From Symbiodinium sp. CCMP2592 (lineage: Eukaryota; Sar; Dinophyceae; Suessiales; Symbiodiniaceae), in NCBI GenBank assembly GCA_905221615.1, contig CAJNDT010000580.1, forward strand, positions 815,511-879,510: a stretch of DNA of 64,000 nt. Reading direction: 5' to 3'. The notes under the pieces were generated by a model. It was not told the origin of the DNA and searched no databases. It was given only the letters and a program-made list of their open reading frames with translations. The position numbers were made by a program, and so were the translations under genes. The number at the start of each line of letters is the position of its first letter. Positions within the stretch are counted from its first letter, which is position 1. Shown here piece after piece: positions 22,166 to 31,738 of this stretch.

Positions 22166-23601
22166 CTGGCTATCGTTTCGGATATCCAAACCCTACAGTT
22201 CCAAAGCCGAACCCAATACATGGTGTCTAGAATAGTGGCCTTCAGAGATAGAGAATGGATCTTCGAGCATAACTACTGCAAGTACCGTATAACTACGAGG
22301 AAACACTCCTTCCGAACTTTCAGACAAGCCCCACAGCCTGCAACGGTAAACTTGTGTCCCTCTCTCGCAATGCTCTGCCGCAGGAAGTCACACACTTGAC
22401 CTTTGCAAGACTCTGCGGTTCCTAACCCCAAATCACACAAACTCTCACCCTAACCCAAACCCTAAGCCGCAAACCCTCTAAACCCTCGAGACCCCTAACC
22501 CTAGACTCGGATGAAACCCACCTGCTCCAGGCTCACGGATTGGATGCTCTCCTGCCAAACGTCGGATTGCGGCCTGGCCCGGCTGGTGTTCATAGGTTTC
22601 TGTAGGGCGGTGGGGCTCGGGGTCTAGAGGTTGCTACGAGCTCTTATGGAGCTTCTGCAAGAAACCTGAAGTCCCAGAATCTCAACCTCAGAAGAACCCA
22701 AAACACCACCGCCGGGCCTGAGAGCATACACCACGTGCATCTGCGACCTTCAAGAATCGGCAGGAGGTGGCTTGGAATTCCAGGCAGGTCTATAGGTCGT
22801 TGTCATGATGGCTCTATTGAATGAATAGGGTTCAGCGGGTAGGCTTCGAGATCAAGGTAAGGCCTGCGAGTCCATGGTCGACGCTTCATTGTTTGGTTCG
22901 GTCCTTGACTCTGGATTTGGGGATTTGGGCTTCGTTCGGCCTCAACCCTGAGCAGAAAGACGACGCACAAAGTCCAAAGGCCCAACAGCCACCAAGTCCG
23001 AGTTCATGGCAGAGTTGCTTTGACCTACAGGTGAGCCTGGGTCTAAAAACCCGACGGCTCTTCGAAAAAAAGGCTTCTACTTTCATCAGCCACGCACGGC
23101 TTGAGGAAAAAGCCTAGATCGCAAAGCTTGGAACCTTTGCTACGGACTCTTCGGACTTCAAACTCAAACATCTGTCTTGTCGGGTGAGGACCGGGCTTTC
23201 GAAGTCACTTGTTAAACGAGCTCGGGGGTTTCGACGGCCATCCCTGACAGCAGAAACCTTTGGTTTGGGGTCCTATAGGGCCTAGGGTTCAGGACTGAGT
23301 CTACACCTGAAGCCTTTCAAACAAGTGTCATGGAACCTTTTTCCGACCGGCGCGTCGAAAACTCTTTGCCCCACATGTGGTGGAGTTGTCAACCGTGGAC
23401 ACGTTCAAAAGGGTCGCTTGGGCAGGATCTACAAGCTATGGTCGAAGCCATAAAGCTCGTTGAGGGTTCCCGGCTTTCTTTTTTTGAATTGAGAGCTTCA
23501 GGGCCCCACACTAAGTCCTCTGATATGAGGAACGAAATGATTACCAAAATACTGACTGGTCTCCTCTCGGCCAAGATAGGCACTGATGCTGTGAAACCAG
23601 G
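22166..23601. other. downstream spacer of the ankyrin gene
   Basis: Telomere-like filler with open segments near 22810-23110 (both strands). A very coding-like plus frame at 23330-23683 is antisense to the ankyrin gene's last exon and its 3' flank, and I judge it a shadow. Confidence 0.4.
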
Positions 23602-23765
23602 CTACAGCCTCTTCGCCCTCCATCCAGACAGAAGTGTTGAGAGGAAGCTTCGCATCAGCTTCAGGCAAGACCCGGCGAGCTGATTCTGCCTAGCGCTCGC
23701 CTCCAATAGCAGAAACCAGGTCTGCATCCGGCTCTTCCGGCGAGCCATATCCACGGCTGTGACAC
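23602..23765 (-). CDS. ankyrin gene last exon
   Basis: From CACTAAGCAG|GT, phase-matched to the donor at 23856. Reads VTAVDMARRKSRMQTWFLLL, then EAS, a degenerate last ankyrin unit, and a Leu/Ser/Arg-rich tail ending KRL and TAG. Another open frame over the same bases is blocked by a TAG and lacks this phase match. Confidence 0.7.
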
Positions 23766-26669
23766 CTGCTTAGTGGTTGCTTCAAACTAAAACTCCATCT
23801 GCCCTGTATTCAGGAGATTTCAGGAGTGCCTCTCTTGATTTTCCAAAACTCCCACCTTGCATCCCACAGATCTTCTCGGTGTCGGCGCCCGCCTGCAGCA
23901 GGAGCCGCACCACTTCGATGTAGCCGGACCGCGCAGCCACGTACAGCGGAGTTTCGCCGTAGGACACATCGTCAGAGCAGCAGACTTTATCGACGTTCGC
24001 GCGAGATTCCAAAAGAAGTCTCACTACGGACACGTTTCCTCTGGAACAAGCCTCAAGCAGCGGTGTGAAGCCCTGTTGCCCACAGGCGTCCTTGTCTGCC
24101 TTTGCGCCTAAGAGATGCCGAACCACTTCGGCGCTGCCCTTGAAGCATGCCAAGTTCAGCGGCAGCTCTCCATGTCCCGGTACTTTCTCAACTTCGGCGC
24201 GAGCCTCCAGCAGCAGCTGTGTCACACCCGCGTGGCCCGCAAAGCACGCGACATTCCTCAGCGCCGTTTTCATTCAGGTAGCCACTCAGTTAAACCGCTT
24301 CAGCCCTAAACTCTGCCCCTTTAATCGAAACGCCCAATCCGTGCAGCTCGGGGACAAAGCTGTGCCTAAGCGGTTGCGCTCGGACACCTTGTCTGTGCTT
24401 GCCTTCGCCTTGCAGGGTAGAGTCTAAATTGTTGAGTTTTGCGTCTAAGTCTAGGGTTTCGCATGCAAAACTCTGGGGTTTTGGAGGGCTTTAGGTGCTC
24501 AGGGCGCAGGAGATTGAGGGGTCTGGAGGGGCATGACTTTGGACCTCGAACGACTCTTGCAAGCATCTCTGCCCTGGCCTCCAAAAGGAGTTTCACCGTA
24601 GATGCACGGCCCTTCCGGGATGCCGCGAAGAGAGCAGTTTCTCCTCACTCACCGGCTTGGGTGTCGGGCATGGGAATCGCAGGGTTGAGGCTTGGAATGT
24701 GGTGACCTGACATCCTCACGACGCTCTGCAAATGAAAACGTGGTTCCTCGACTGTACGTGATGTCTGGATCCAGGCGCTCGTGCAGCAGCTCCTCCACCT
24801 CCCAAGAAATGCTGGGGCGAGGGCACAACGGTAAAAATCGTCCGTCCCTTCGGGCAGATCCGAACGAAGGACTGAGGAAGCCCGGTGACCCCGTAATCGT
24901 ATCTCCTGTCTCTCCGCTGTGCCCATCTTACGTTGATCATGACGTAAAAGAAGGGTTTTGAAGGGAGCCGGCGAAAAGTCACGACACAGCTGAGACGAGA
25001 AGCAAACTGCCGGACAGCCGGGGTGATAGGATTGGAGGTTGAGGTGTCATGGCGGATGTTTGGGGCTTTGAGTGCAGCGTGTAATGCTGGGCTTCGGCCT
25101 TCTTGAACATAAACCGCAGCCCGAGCGCAATGAGCCGAAGCGTTTCGATGGTGTGTACCAATTACGGAATGTGGAAAAGCACAATGCTGATGAGGCGTTA
25201 GCACAAACTAAGTCTGACCCTGCACTCCCTCGCGTGACTACAAGGAGATACTGCTGCTAATCACCCAGCATTACTTTCATGCACCAGACCTCGGAATCTC
25301 TGCCAGAGCTGGCCATGTTGACCAGCTCCGTCGCTTGTGTCGAGCTTGCATAGCCTCTGCGTCGAAGCAAAAGAAATTGGGCTTGCACTCCAGGAGTCAG
25401 AGTTTGGGGTTTAGGAGTTTGCGGATTAGGGCTATGAGTTGGGGGTTTTGGCGTTTAGGCCTCGAAGCTTCTCAGTCTATGCGCAAACTATCAGCTTCAA
25501 GTCTTCGGGCTTTGGTGTTGTGAGGCTTGAAGGTGCTACGGCCACGTCTTCAGGTTTAAGATTTCGGTGAATCGGGCACCCTGATTCACCCATCAGTTCA
25601 GCTTCATGATTTAGGACTTTAGGACCAAGAACTTTCAGACACCATGCAGAGAACTCTCGCAAACCAAGGCGCCAAAAGGAAGAAGCACCAGCTGCAGATC
25701 CATGGGCTTATCCAGCACGCTCCAATCGGTCAGGCTGGTCCTTTGCAGAGCTTAAACCCGACAACCCTATAACCCTAAACCCTAAAAGCACAAACCCGAT
25801 AACCCTAAAGGCTTAGCTTTAAGATTGAGAGTTGAGGGTTAGACTCAACCTGGACTCCAAACCCTGGTCTGAACCTCCAAGGGTCCTGATCCCCTGACTT
25901 TTAGCTTTAGCTTCAATCCCTGACCCCCAGACCACCTCTGAAGACCCGAACGCAGTAAGCCTCACAGTCTCCGGAAGAAGTAAGCTCAATCCCAAGTTGA
26001 ATGAGAGCCACCAAAGCAAACGCAGCTTAACAAACTTCCAGGTTCAGGGAGCTTGTGATGACGACCGCAGTGCTCGTGCTTTGGCATTCGGGGCTAGGTT
26101 CTTTCGGAGGCTCCAGGATCCAAGCTGGGGGGGTTAGATGATTGGCCATTTCAGGGCCCAAGGACGGTATCATATAACAACCAGATTCATAAGTAAGATT
26201 TCGGGCTTCGTGGCCTTGTCCAGTTCTGACGGCTCTTAAAGGTAAACCCCCCTTGCCCTTCAAATTCTCGGCGAAGCTTCCCGTCCGAAAGGAGCTTCTG
26301 CCGAAAGCGCGGCACATGGCAGAGGCCCGCCAGGCGGGTTTTCAGGGTGCGGACATCGCTCAGCTCCTCACGTCCGCGCATGGCTTGCGATCGAGGTTGA
26401 GCTAGAAACGGTTCACTGGAGGGAGAGTTTGTGTTGGGGGCTGTGGGGAAAAGAACAGGAAGCCCTACAGCCTGTCGAAGAACAAACTGGAGCCTATCAA
26501 TACCACCTACACCCTAAAACCGAAAAGCCCCAAACCTAATACCCAAAAACTCTGAAACCGAACAAACGTGAGCCCTAAACCCGAAAATCCCGAAACCGCC
26601 AGACTCTTGTCCGTCCTCCACAGGGACTGCAATGAGCTCTTCTCCGGAAGCCATGAAAACGCGGATCAT
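23602..26669 (-). CDS. ankyrin-repeat protein with N-terminal ubiquitin-like domain
   Basis: A minus-strand gene from an ATG at 26667-26669 to a TAG at 23602-23604. Exons seen: 26616-26669, 26257-26366, 24758-24811, 24561-24643, 23856 to about 24272, and 23602-23765. The first two encode a ubiquitin-like beta-grasp start (MIRVFMASGEELIAVPVE, then ELSDVRTLKTRL...PRFRQKLL), a combination typical of dinoflagellate ankyrin proteins (family knowledge). The rest is at least six ankyrin units. One or more exons between 26257 and 24811, and the junction at about 24272/24561, are unresolved. Ankyrin proteins bind other proteins; the partner is unknown. Confidence 0.75.
23856..24272 (-). CDS. ankyrin gene exon, four repeats
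   Basis: About 139 codons with four ankyrin units (KTALRNVACFAGHAGVTQLL; GELPLNLACFKGSAEVVRHL; GFTPLLEACSRGNVSVVRLL; GETPLYVAARSGYIEVVRLL). The donor ATGCAAG|GTGGGA is consensus. The 5' boundary is unclear: an in-frame TGA precedes the ATG at 24270-24272 and no well-placed AG is visible. Confidence 0.75.
24561..24643 (-). CDS. ankyrin gene exon, one repeat
   Basis: 83 nt from GAGTGAG|GA to ATGCTT|GCAAGA (GC donor). Reads ETALFAASRKGRASTVKLLL, then EARAEML: one ankyrin unit. Confidence 0.6.
24758..24811 (-). CDS. ankyrin gene exon, EVEELL helix
   Basis: From TCGCCCCAG|C to ATCAC|GTACAG. Reads ISWEVEELLHERLDPDI, the family's usual link from the ubiquitin-like domain to the ankyrin units. A donor four bases later (TACA|GTCGAG) would instead join in phase to the next exon. 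Confidence 0.5.
26257..26366 (-). CDS. ankyrin gene exon 2
   Basis: From GGACGTGAG|GAG. Reads ELSDVRTLKTRLAGLCHVPR, then FRQKLLSDGKLRREFE. This matches the conserved V..LK..L....G.PRFRQ+LL core of the family. The 3' end is tentative (GC donor at GAAGG|GCAAGG). Confidence 0.65.
26616..26669 (-). CDS. ankyrin gene exon 1 (start)
   Basis: 18 codons, MIRVFMASGEELIAVPVE, first strand and turn of the ubiquitin-like fold. The 3' end GTGGAG|GACGGA would be a GA donor, chosen because it joins in frame to ELSDVRTLK in exon 2. Confidence 0.6.
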
Positions 26670-27042
26670 GGCTTCTTTTCCACCGACGCCAATGGAAAAA
26701 GAGGCAACAACCAGAAAGCTCACGTCCCCCCGGCTTAAAGCACCACAGCTTTGAAGAAACACCCGATGTGAAGCTGCTTTCTGGCAGCGCTCCGAGATTG
26801 ACCCTTTTCAACACCTCTGTCTGTCATTTGATCGGCAGCTGTCTGATGTGGTGTGGGTTCTTGACTTTCGGAGCCAGGCCTGAAGCTGTAGGCTAAAAGG
26901 GGCTTAGGGCCCAGCCATATGGGGCGCTAACTGTAGCAGTTCCCGAAGTTATCCATCTTTGAAGCATGTACGAAACAGCTCGGATGAACAGGCCAGGACA
27001 TCAAACAAGCACGCTGAGAGCCTTTGCAGGGTCTGCATTTAC

Positions 27043-27092
27043 GGTGTTTGCTGCTTGGCGCTGTAATGCTTGCGGAGCTTGCGCTTGACGTT
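27043..27092 (-). CDS. basic exon (KRKLRKHYSAK)
   Basis: 50 nt from GAACCCAG|AAC to AACACC|GTAAAT. Reads NVKRKLRKHYSAKQQT. Upstream of the ankyrin gene start on the same strand; probably the end of a separate gene. Confidence 0.45.
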
Positions 27093-27355
27093 CTGGGTTC
27101 AGGCTCAAGGGTTTATGGCTATGGTCCGGATACTGTAGGCTGGTGAGGCTCAAGGTCCAGGGTCGGCGGCTCGGAGCTAAGGCCTGGGCGCTACAGGCCT
27201 GGACTCCTGCTTGTAATCTCTTCGTGCAGTACATGCGTAAAATGCTCCCAGATGCTTGAAAGAACACGACGTAATACTTGCGCGCTTAGAGTTTAGCATT
27301 GGTTTAAGGTCTCAGGATGCACACTTGGCGGCTTTTGTTCACTGCGAAGCTCAGC

Positions 27356-27413
27356 GAAGAAGCTGGGACCACGACTCCTCAATGGCAGCAAGGAGTGCAG
27401 CATGTTTCGTCGC
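27356..27413 (-). CDS. helical exon
   Basis: From GAACCAAG|GCG; reads ATKHAALLAAIEESWSQLL. Ends at a GC donor (CTTC|GCTGAG), or codes one more Arg and stops at TGA, which would make it a last exon. Confidence 0.4.
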
Positions 27414-27513
27414 CTTGGTTCGGCTCAAGCATCAGTTCAATCTCAACGGGGTCGTGCAGCGCGAAAGCTTACACATAGACGCCTTAATGCTCACACTCGT
27501 GGAAAAATCTTAC

Positions 27514-27551
27514 AGCGATTGCCATCGGAGCACACCATGAAATCGAAAACC
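27514..27551 (-). CDS. 38-nt exon with strong donor
   Basis: GGCGGACAG|G to ATCGCT|GTAAGA (consensus). The best frame reads VFDFMVCSDGNR. Confidence 0.4.
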
Positions 27552-27649
27552 CTGTCCGCCAGTCAGAGCTCGAAACTCGAAACCCATGCCAAAGAAACCC
27601 TACAGTGTCTACAGTTGTTTCAATGAAGCGAGATCGATTCCTCATGGCC

Positions 27650-27841
27650 CTTGAGGTAGGAGATCTTGAAGCTAGGACCGGCACAGGCGTCCACTTCGTA
27701 CTCCACCCTGTCGGCGGCAGCCTCGCACATGGTGTTACATTGCTTCCATAACACAGCACTACGCGGCTGCAGGAACGTTGTTGCTTGCGGCTCGAAGTGT
27801 GGAGGTGTGGGATTTAGCATCTTTAAGGCGAAGGCCGACAT
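27650..27841 (-). CDS. coding segment of an unrecognised gene
   Basis: Open minus frame with good composition, including NTMCEAAADRVEYEVDACAG and PSFKISYLKG. Exact exon ends not set. Same strand as the other exons between 27.0 and 28.7 kb. Confidence 0.45.
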
Positions 27842-28650
27842 GTCTTTGGCAGCTCAGCCAAAAAGATTGTGGACGTGATGGAGACCTCACTCACTTTGAG
27901 CAAGATCCAGGGGAAGCTTAGGAAAACAACGATCAAGCCTGTTCGCTGAGAATCGCGAGCAGAACGTGCTCTTATGTTCATCGCTTAAGCCCCAAACTCT
28001 CAACCCAAAACTTAGAACTCTAGGAAGCCAAAACGGCCCTAGACCTTGAACCCTGAACTGAGAGCCCCTCAAACCCTCGCTCTCGCCCTCAAGGCATTGG
28101 TAAACTTCTACACCCCAACAATCCCCTGAAACCTTAAACCAAAACCCTCGAAAAGCCTAAACCTTGAAACCCTCCCCTCCTAAAGCTGCTGCTAAGCCCC
28201 CGGCTCGCCGCGGCGGCATCCCGAAACTGCCACGGGGTCTGGCGCCTTTGACAAGCCGATGGGATCTGGGCTTGACTGGGCTTGGGTTTATGGGCTTGGG
28301 GCTCCCGGGTTTACTGGGTTTAAGTTAAGGTTTAGGGCTTCCAGTGTAACACTTTAGGGCTTTGGTCTTTGGTGTTTTAGAGTCCAAAGCTTTAAGGTTT
28401 GGGGCTCAACGGTTTAAAGTTGCGGATGAGGATCACAGGCTCCAGACGTGGTTCAAAAGGACAACAGGTTTGAAGGTTCACCGCCATCGAAACAAGCTCT
28501 AACGGCAGACCCCAGCCCTTCACCCTCGAGCCCTGAGATCCCTCCTCACAAGCGCTATTGAAACCACCTGGGAATGTTAAAATAGGAACAGAACCCGTCT
28601 CCGGATCCTTAGCGTCGAATCCGTCAAGGAACCCTTTAGGGAGCCCTTAC

Positions 28651-28689
28651 CGGCCAGCCGAACCTTGGGATCTGCTGCAGCAGCGGCGC
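28651..28689 (-). CDS. 39-nt exon
   Basis: Acceptor GGAGTCAG|GC and consensus donor CTGGCCG|GTAAGG. Either AAAAADPKVRLA with split codons or APLLQQIPRFGWP in phase 0; the strong ends are the main evidence. Confidence 0.4.
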
Positions 28690-29600
28690 CTGACTCCATC
28701 TTACGAATGTGTCCCCAGGAGTCTCTGTCGTCTTTGGTTTCAGGTATCCCCACCCCTCGCGTGGACACGATCTCTGAACCTTAGCGCCTCAACTCGATGC
28801 AACCTCCAATACTCGAAGCCTCTCTGCTCATGGTTTTCAGCTTCCTGGAAGGACTTGAAACCCCAAATATTCCAATGGACACAGGAAATCGCACATTCCT
28901 GCCAAACCCCCCTGATCCTTGCAGAGGAGACTGGAGAGAAGAACAGCCCCAAGGAAACCGCAAAGCCCTAAATCCAAATAGAAAGGATTGCAGAACCAAT
29001 CGGTAAGTCCCGTTAAAGGACAACCTCGGCCCACCCATACCGTCACGAAAGCTGTAGCCGGCCTGCTGTGGGCTTCTTTGCTTCGTGCACCTGCTGCCGA
29101 AGTGGGCTGTCGCTGTTTACAACAGTAGGGCTTTGGGCGTTTAAAAGATTTGCCGCAGGATGGTAGGTTAGCATGTGCACACAAACAATGTAGAAATAAG
29201 TCAATGTGTATATATTCATAGATGCACATGTATACCTGTAGCTGTATATGCACCCACATATGTACATGTCTATGTGCACATACACATACACATACACATG
29301 CACATACATAGACGTAGACATTTACATATACATATACGCATGCCTGATGAATATGCGTGTGTGTGTATCTATGATGTATATATATATATACATATATATG
29401 GTACCCCCCCCCCATGTACCCATGCCTTTTCTCTAAATCCAAGTTTTCGGACGGCGTGGGTCCGCGGGATCCCCTTCGTCCCCAAGCCTTTCTCCTAAAT
29501 CTCAGGTTCAGGATGGCGTGGGAGTTTGGGATTGGGGGCAGTGCCTGCAGATTGTACTTTATTATTTCATGTCATTGGCGGGTTCCCTCCAAAATAGCCT
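28690..29600. repeat. spacer with TACACA/TATA microsatellite
   Basis: A CACATA/TATACA microsatellite occupies about 29208-29400, followed by a run of nine C at 29405-29413. Open frames through it (up to 201 codons at 28837-29442) are products of the repeat. Confidence 0.7.
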
Positions 29601-29992
29601 GATTCGGTCCCGGCGCTGGATCCAAGATCCAAGATTGCCCGGAGGTCTTGCGCGGGCAATCTTGGATCCGACCCTCATCCGAATCATCCGAATCATTTCC
29701 GAATCATTTTGATTCGGGCCCGGGCCCGGATCCAAGATTCAAGATTCAAGATTGGAATCTTGGATCCGACCCTTCATCCGAATCATCCGAACCATTTCCG
29801 AATCAGTTTGATTCGGTCCCGGCGCTGGATCCAAGATCCAAGACTCAAGATTGCCCAGGGGTCTTGCCTGGGCATCTTGGATCCGACACTCACCCATTGG
29901 ATCCAAGATTCCTTGGCAAGACCCCTGGGCAATCTTGAATCTTGGATCCGGGCCCGAGTCAAAATGATTCGGAAATGATTCGGATGATTCGG
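29601..29992. repeat. complex direct and inverted GGATCC-rich repeat
   Basis: A unit starting GATTCGGTCCCGGCGCTGGA recurs after 209 bp (29601 and 29810). Inner modules ATCCGAATC, AAGATTCAAGATT and CTTGGATCCG recur in both orientations, and 29920-29992 is an inverted copy of about 29690-29755. Can fold into long hairpins. Confidence 0.8.
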
Positions 29993-31657
29993 TTTCCCTC
30001 CTTCTTACTCGGCGAGTGTATTGTCATGGTAGCTATAACATCTGGTTTGTCATGAGGTATGCCAGTCATTATGCAGTCAATACTGTGTTTGTTGCTTCAG
30101 GAGATGTAAGTCCAGCACGATTCTGAGTATCGTTTTTATTATTTACACGTTAACGTAATCCTCCATGATCTAGCCCATTGTGCAGTAATCCGTTCAATCA
30201 ACTTCATCGTCATTGCAGTTTTTCCTACCGTCAACACCAAAATGGACATCTTATGTTCAAGACTTATTTCCCGGCTCCCCTTCGCCTTCTATTGTCATGC
30301 TGGTTATATGCAACGTCTGGTCTTTTGTGAAGTATGCCAGTCATTTACGTTACCATACAGCTGTGACTGCCGTGATTCATCCCGTCATTTCTGTTTTACT
30401 GTTTGGACATGTAGACTAGCACAGCAATTCCATTCCAGCGGCGTCGTACAACTAGGAAAACTGAAGTTCATATTGATAGAACTGTTAATACGCTTTTGAC
30501 CTGTGCAAAAATGTTGATGAAATTTAGTCGGCCTAACCACTAGTTTTATAGTTTGACGGAATGGCCGGATTCATTTGTTGGGCACACATATGACATATGT
30601 CATATGTGCTCTTGCGATGCGATTACATATGTTGCTGCATGTTTCGTGAACATCTTCATGAAATCAATCCTTTCATGCTGTATAAGACTAGGCATGAATC
30701 TCTGCCTGAAGACGGTACTGTGACAAGACCACTTAATTTATCGTCTTCGTCCGTTACCGTGTACGGAACTAGACGTATCGTCTACTCTTGTCTAGAACTG
30801 AAGCCTTGACTCAGGGAAATTTAGTGTTATATGGAAAATGTATTGGCATCGCTTACACTTTTCTAAAGGTACATGTATAACGTGTGTTGCTTCATGCTTG
30901 GATTGGGTGTCTCTAGGTGGTGCACCTTCAAGTTTGTACGTCTTTAACTGATGCTTACAGTAAAGAGCACTACCCAGTACAGTCACCGCAAAAACTCTGA
31001 CATACAGGAGTCTTGATTGGTCATCATGCATTATGTGCGAAACATGTAAACGACTCTGTAAGAACACACAAGCTCCAGCTCGATAGGATGGACATGATTC
31101 AGATGATGCATAGGCTAAAGATTACCAAGCTCAGAATAAACATGTAAACCTTACAGTTCATATCAATACAAGACAGCGACAACAACAAATTTATCTAGTC
31201 AGTACCAATTACAATATAGCATAACATCTACTTTTACAGGTCCGGCTGGTATGAAGCAGAGTGAACAGTAGCCACGGGACTAGCGTACCTAGGAAAGTTT
31301 GTTTTTCAGACATACCAATACAGGGGGAAATAAAGAGTGTTAGCTGGGTTACGTACCTAGGAAAGTTTTTATTCAGACATAGTGAGACAGATGGAAATAA
31401 AGAGTGTTAGCTGGGTTGGTATTACTGAAGCACTCAGAACGGTGGGTACAACCATAGTAGTAAAGACACTGGCCACAGGAAGAGCATCATTCGTAAATGT
31501 AACAGTGAAGCTACACTTGGTGCTGGCATAGCAGAAAATATTAGTACTTCGCGTACTTTGCATACAACCAAGAACAGTGGAGATTGGAAAGATTTGCATT
31601 GCCACGACGACGATCCCGCACAATTCAAGCGCAAAGCGTGGGTACATGAGGGGGGTA
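29993..31657. other. AT-richer block, no exon found
   Basis: Base composition is visibly more AT-rich than both sides, and telomere-like filler is absent. It holds a diverged internal duplication (30016-30080 resembles 30287-30360) and a tandem pair of about 65 bp at 31286-31420 (GTACCTAGGAAAGTTT ... GAGTGTTAGCTGGGTT). Short plus ORFs (68-85 codons near 30213-30499) have no recognisable match. Possibly an old insertion of foreign or mobile DNA. Confidence 0.55.
30585..30608. repeat. 24-bp perfect palindrome
   Basis: CACATATGACAT followed by its exact complement, inside the AT-richer block. Role unknown. Confidence 0.8.
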
Positions 31658-31659
31658 GC

Positions 31660-31738
31660 ATATATATATATATATATATATATCTATATATATATATATA
31701 TCTATATATATATATGTATGTATATCTGTGTGTGTGTA
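31660..31738. repeat. TA microsatellite
   Basis: (TA)n with interspersed TC and a GT tail. It marks the right edge of the AT-richer block. Confidence 0.85.

Noticed and set aside
23330-23683. 117-codon plus ORF with good composition
   Set aside because: Antisense to the ankyrin gene's last exon and 3' flank; the minus exon is phase-matched to its neighbour and ends the repeat sensibly.
23503-23765. Second minus frame with protein-like text over the ankyrin last exon
   Set aside because: Interrupted by TAG at 23690-23692 and not in phase with the donor at 23856.
27395-27435. Possible relict dinoflagellate spliced leader (TTCGGCTCAAG)
   Set aside because: Only the last bases match; too short and in the middle of an exon candidate.
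29043-29498. ORFs of 60-200 codons over the CACATA repeat
   Set aside because: Products of a simple repeat without stops.
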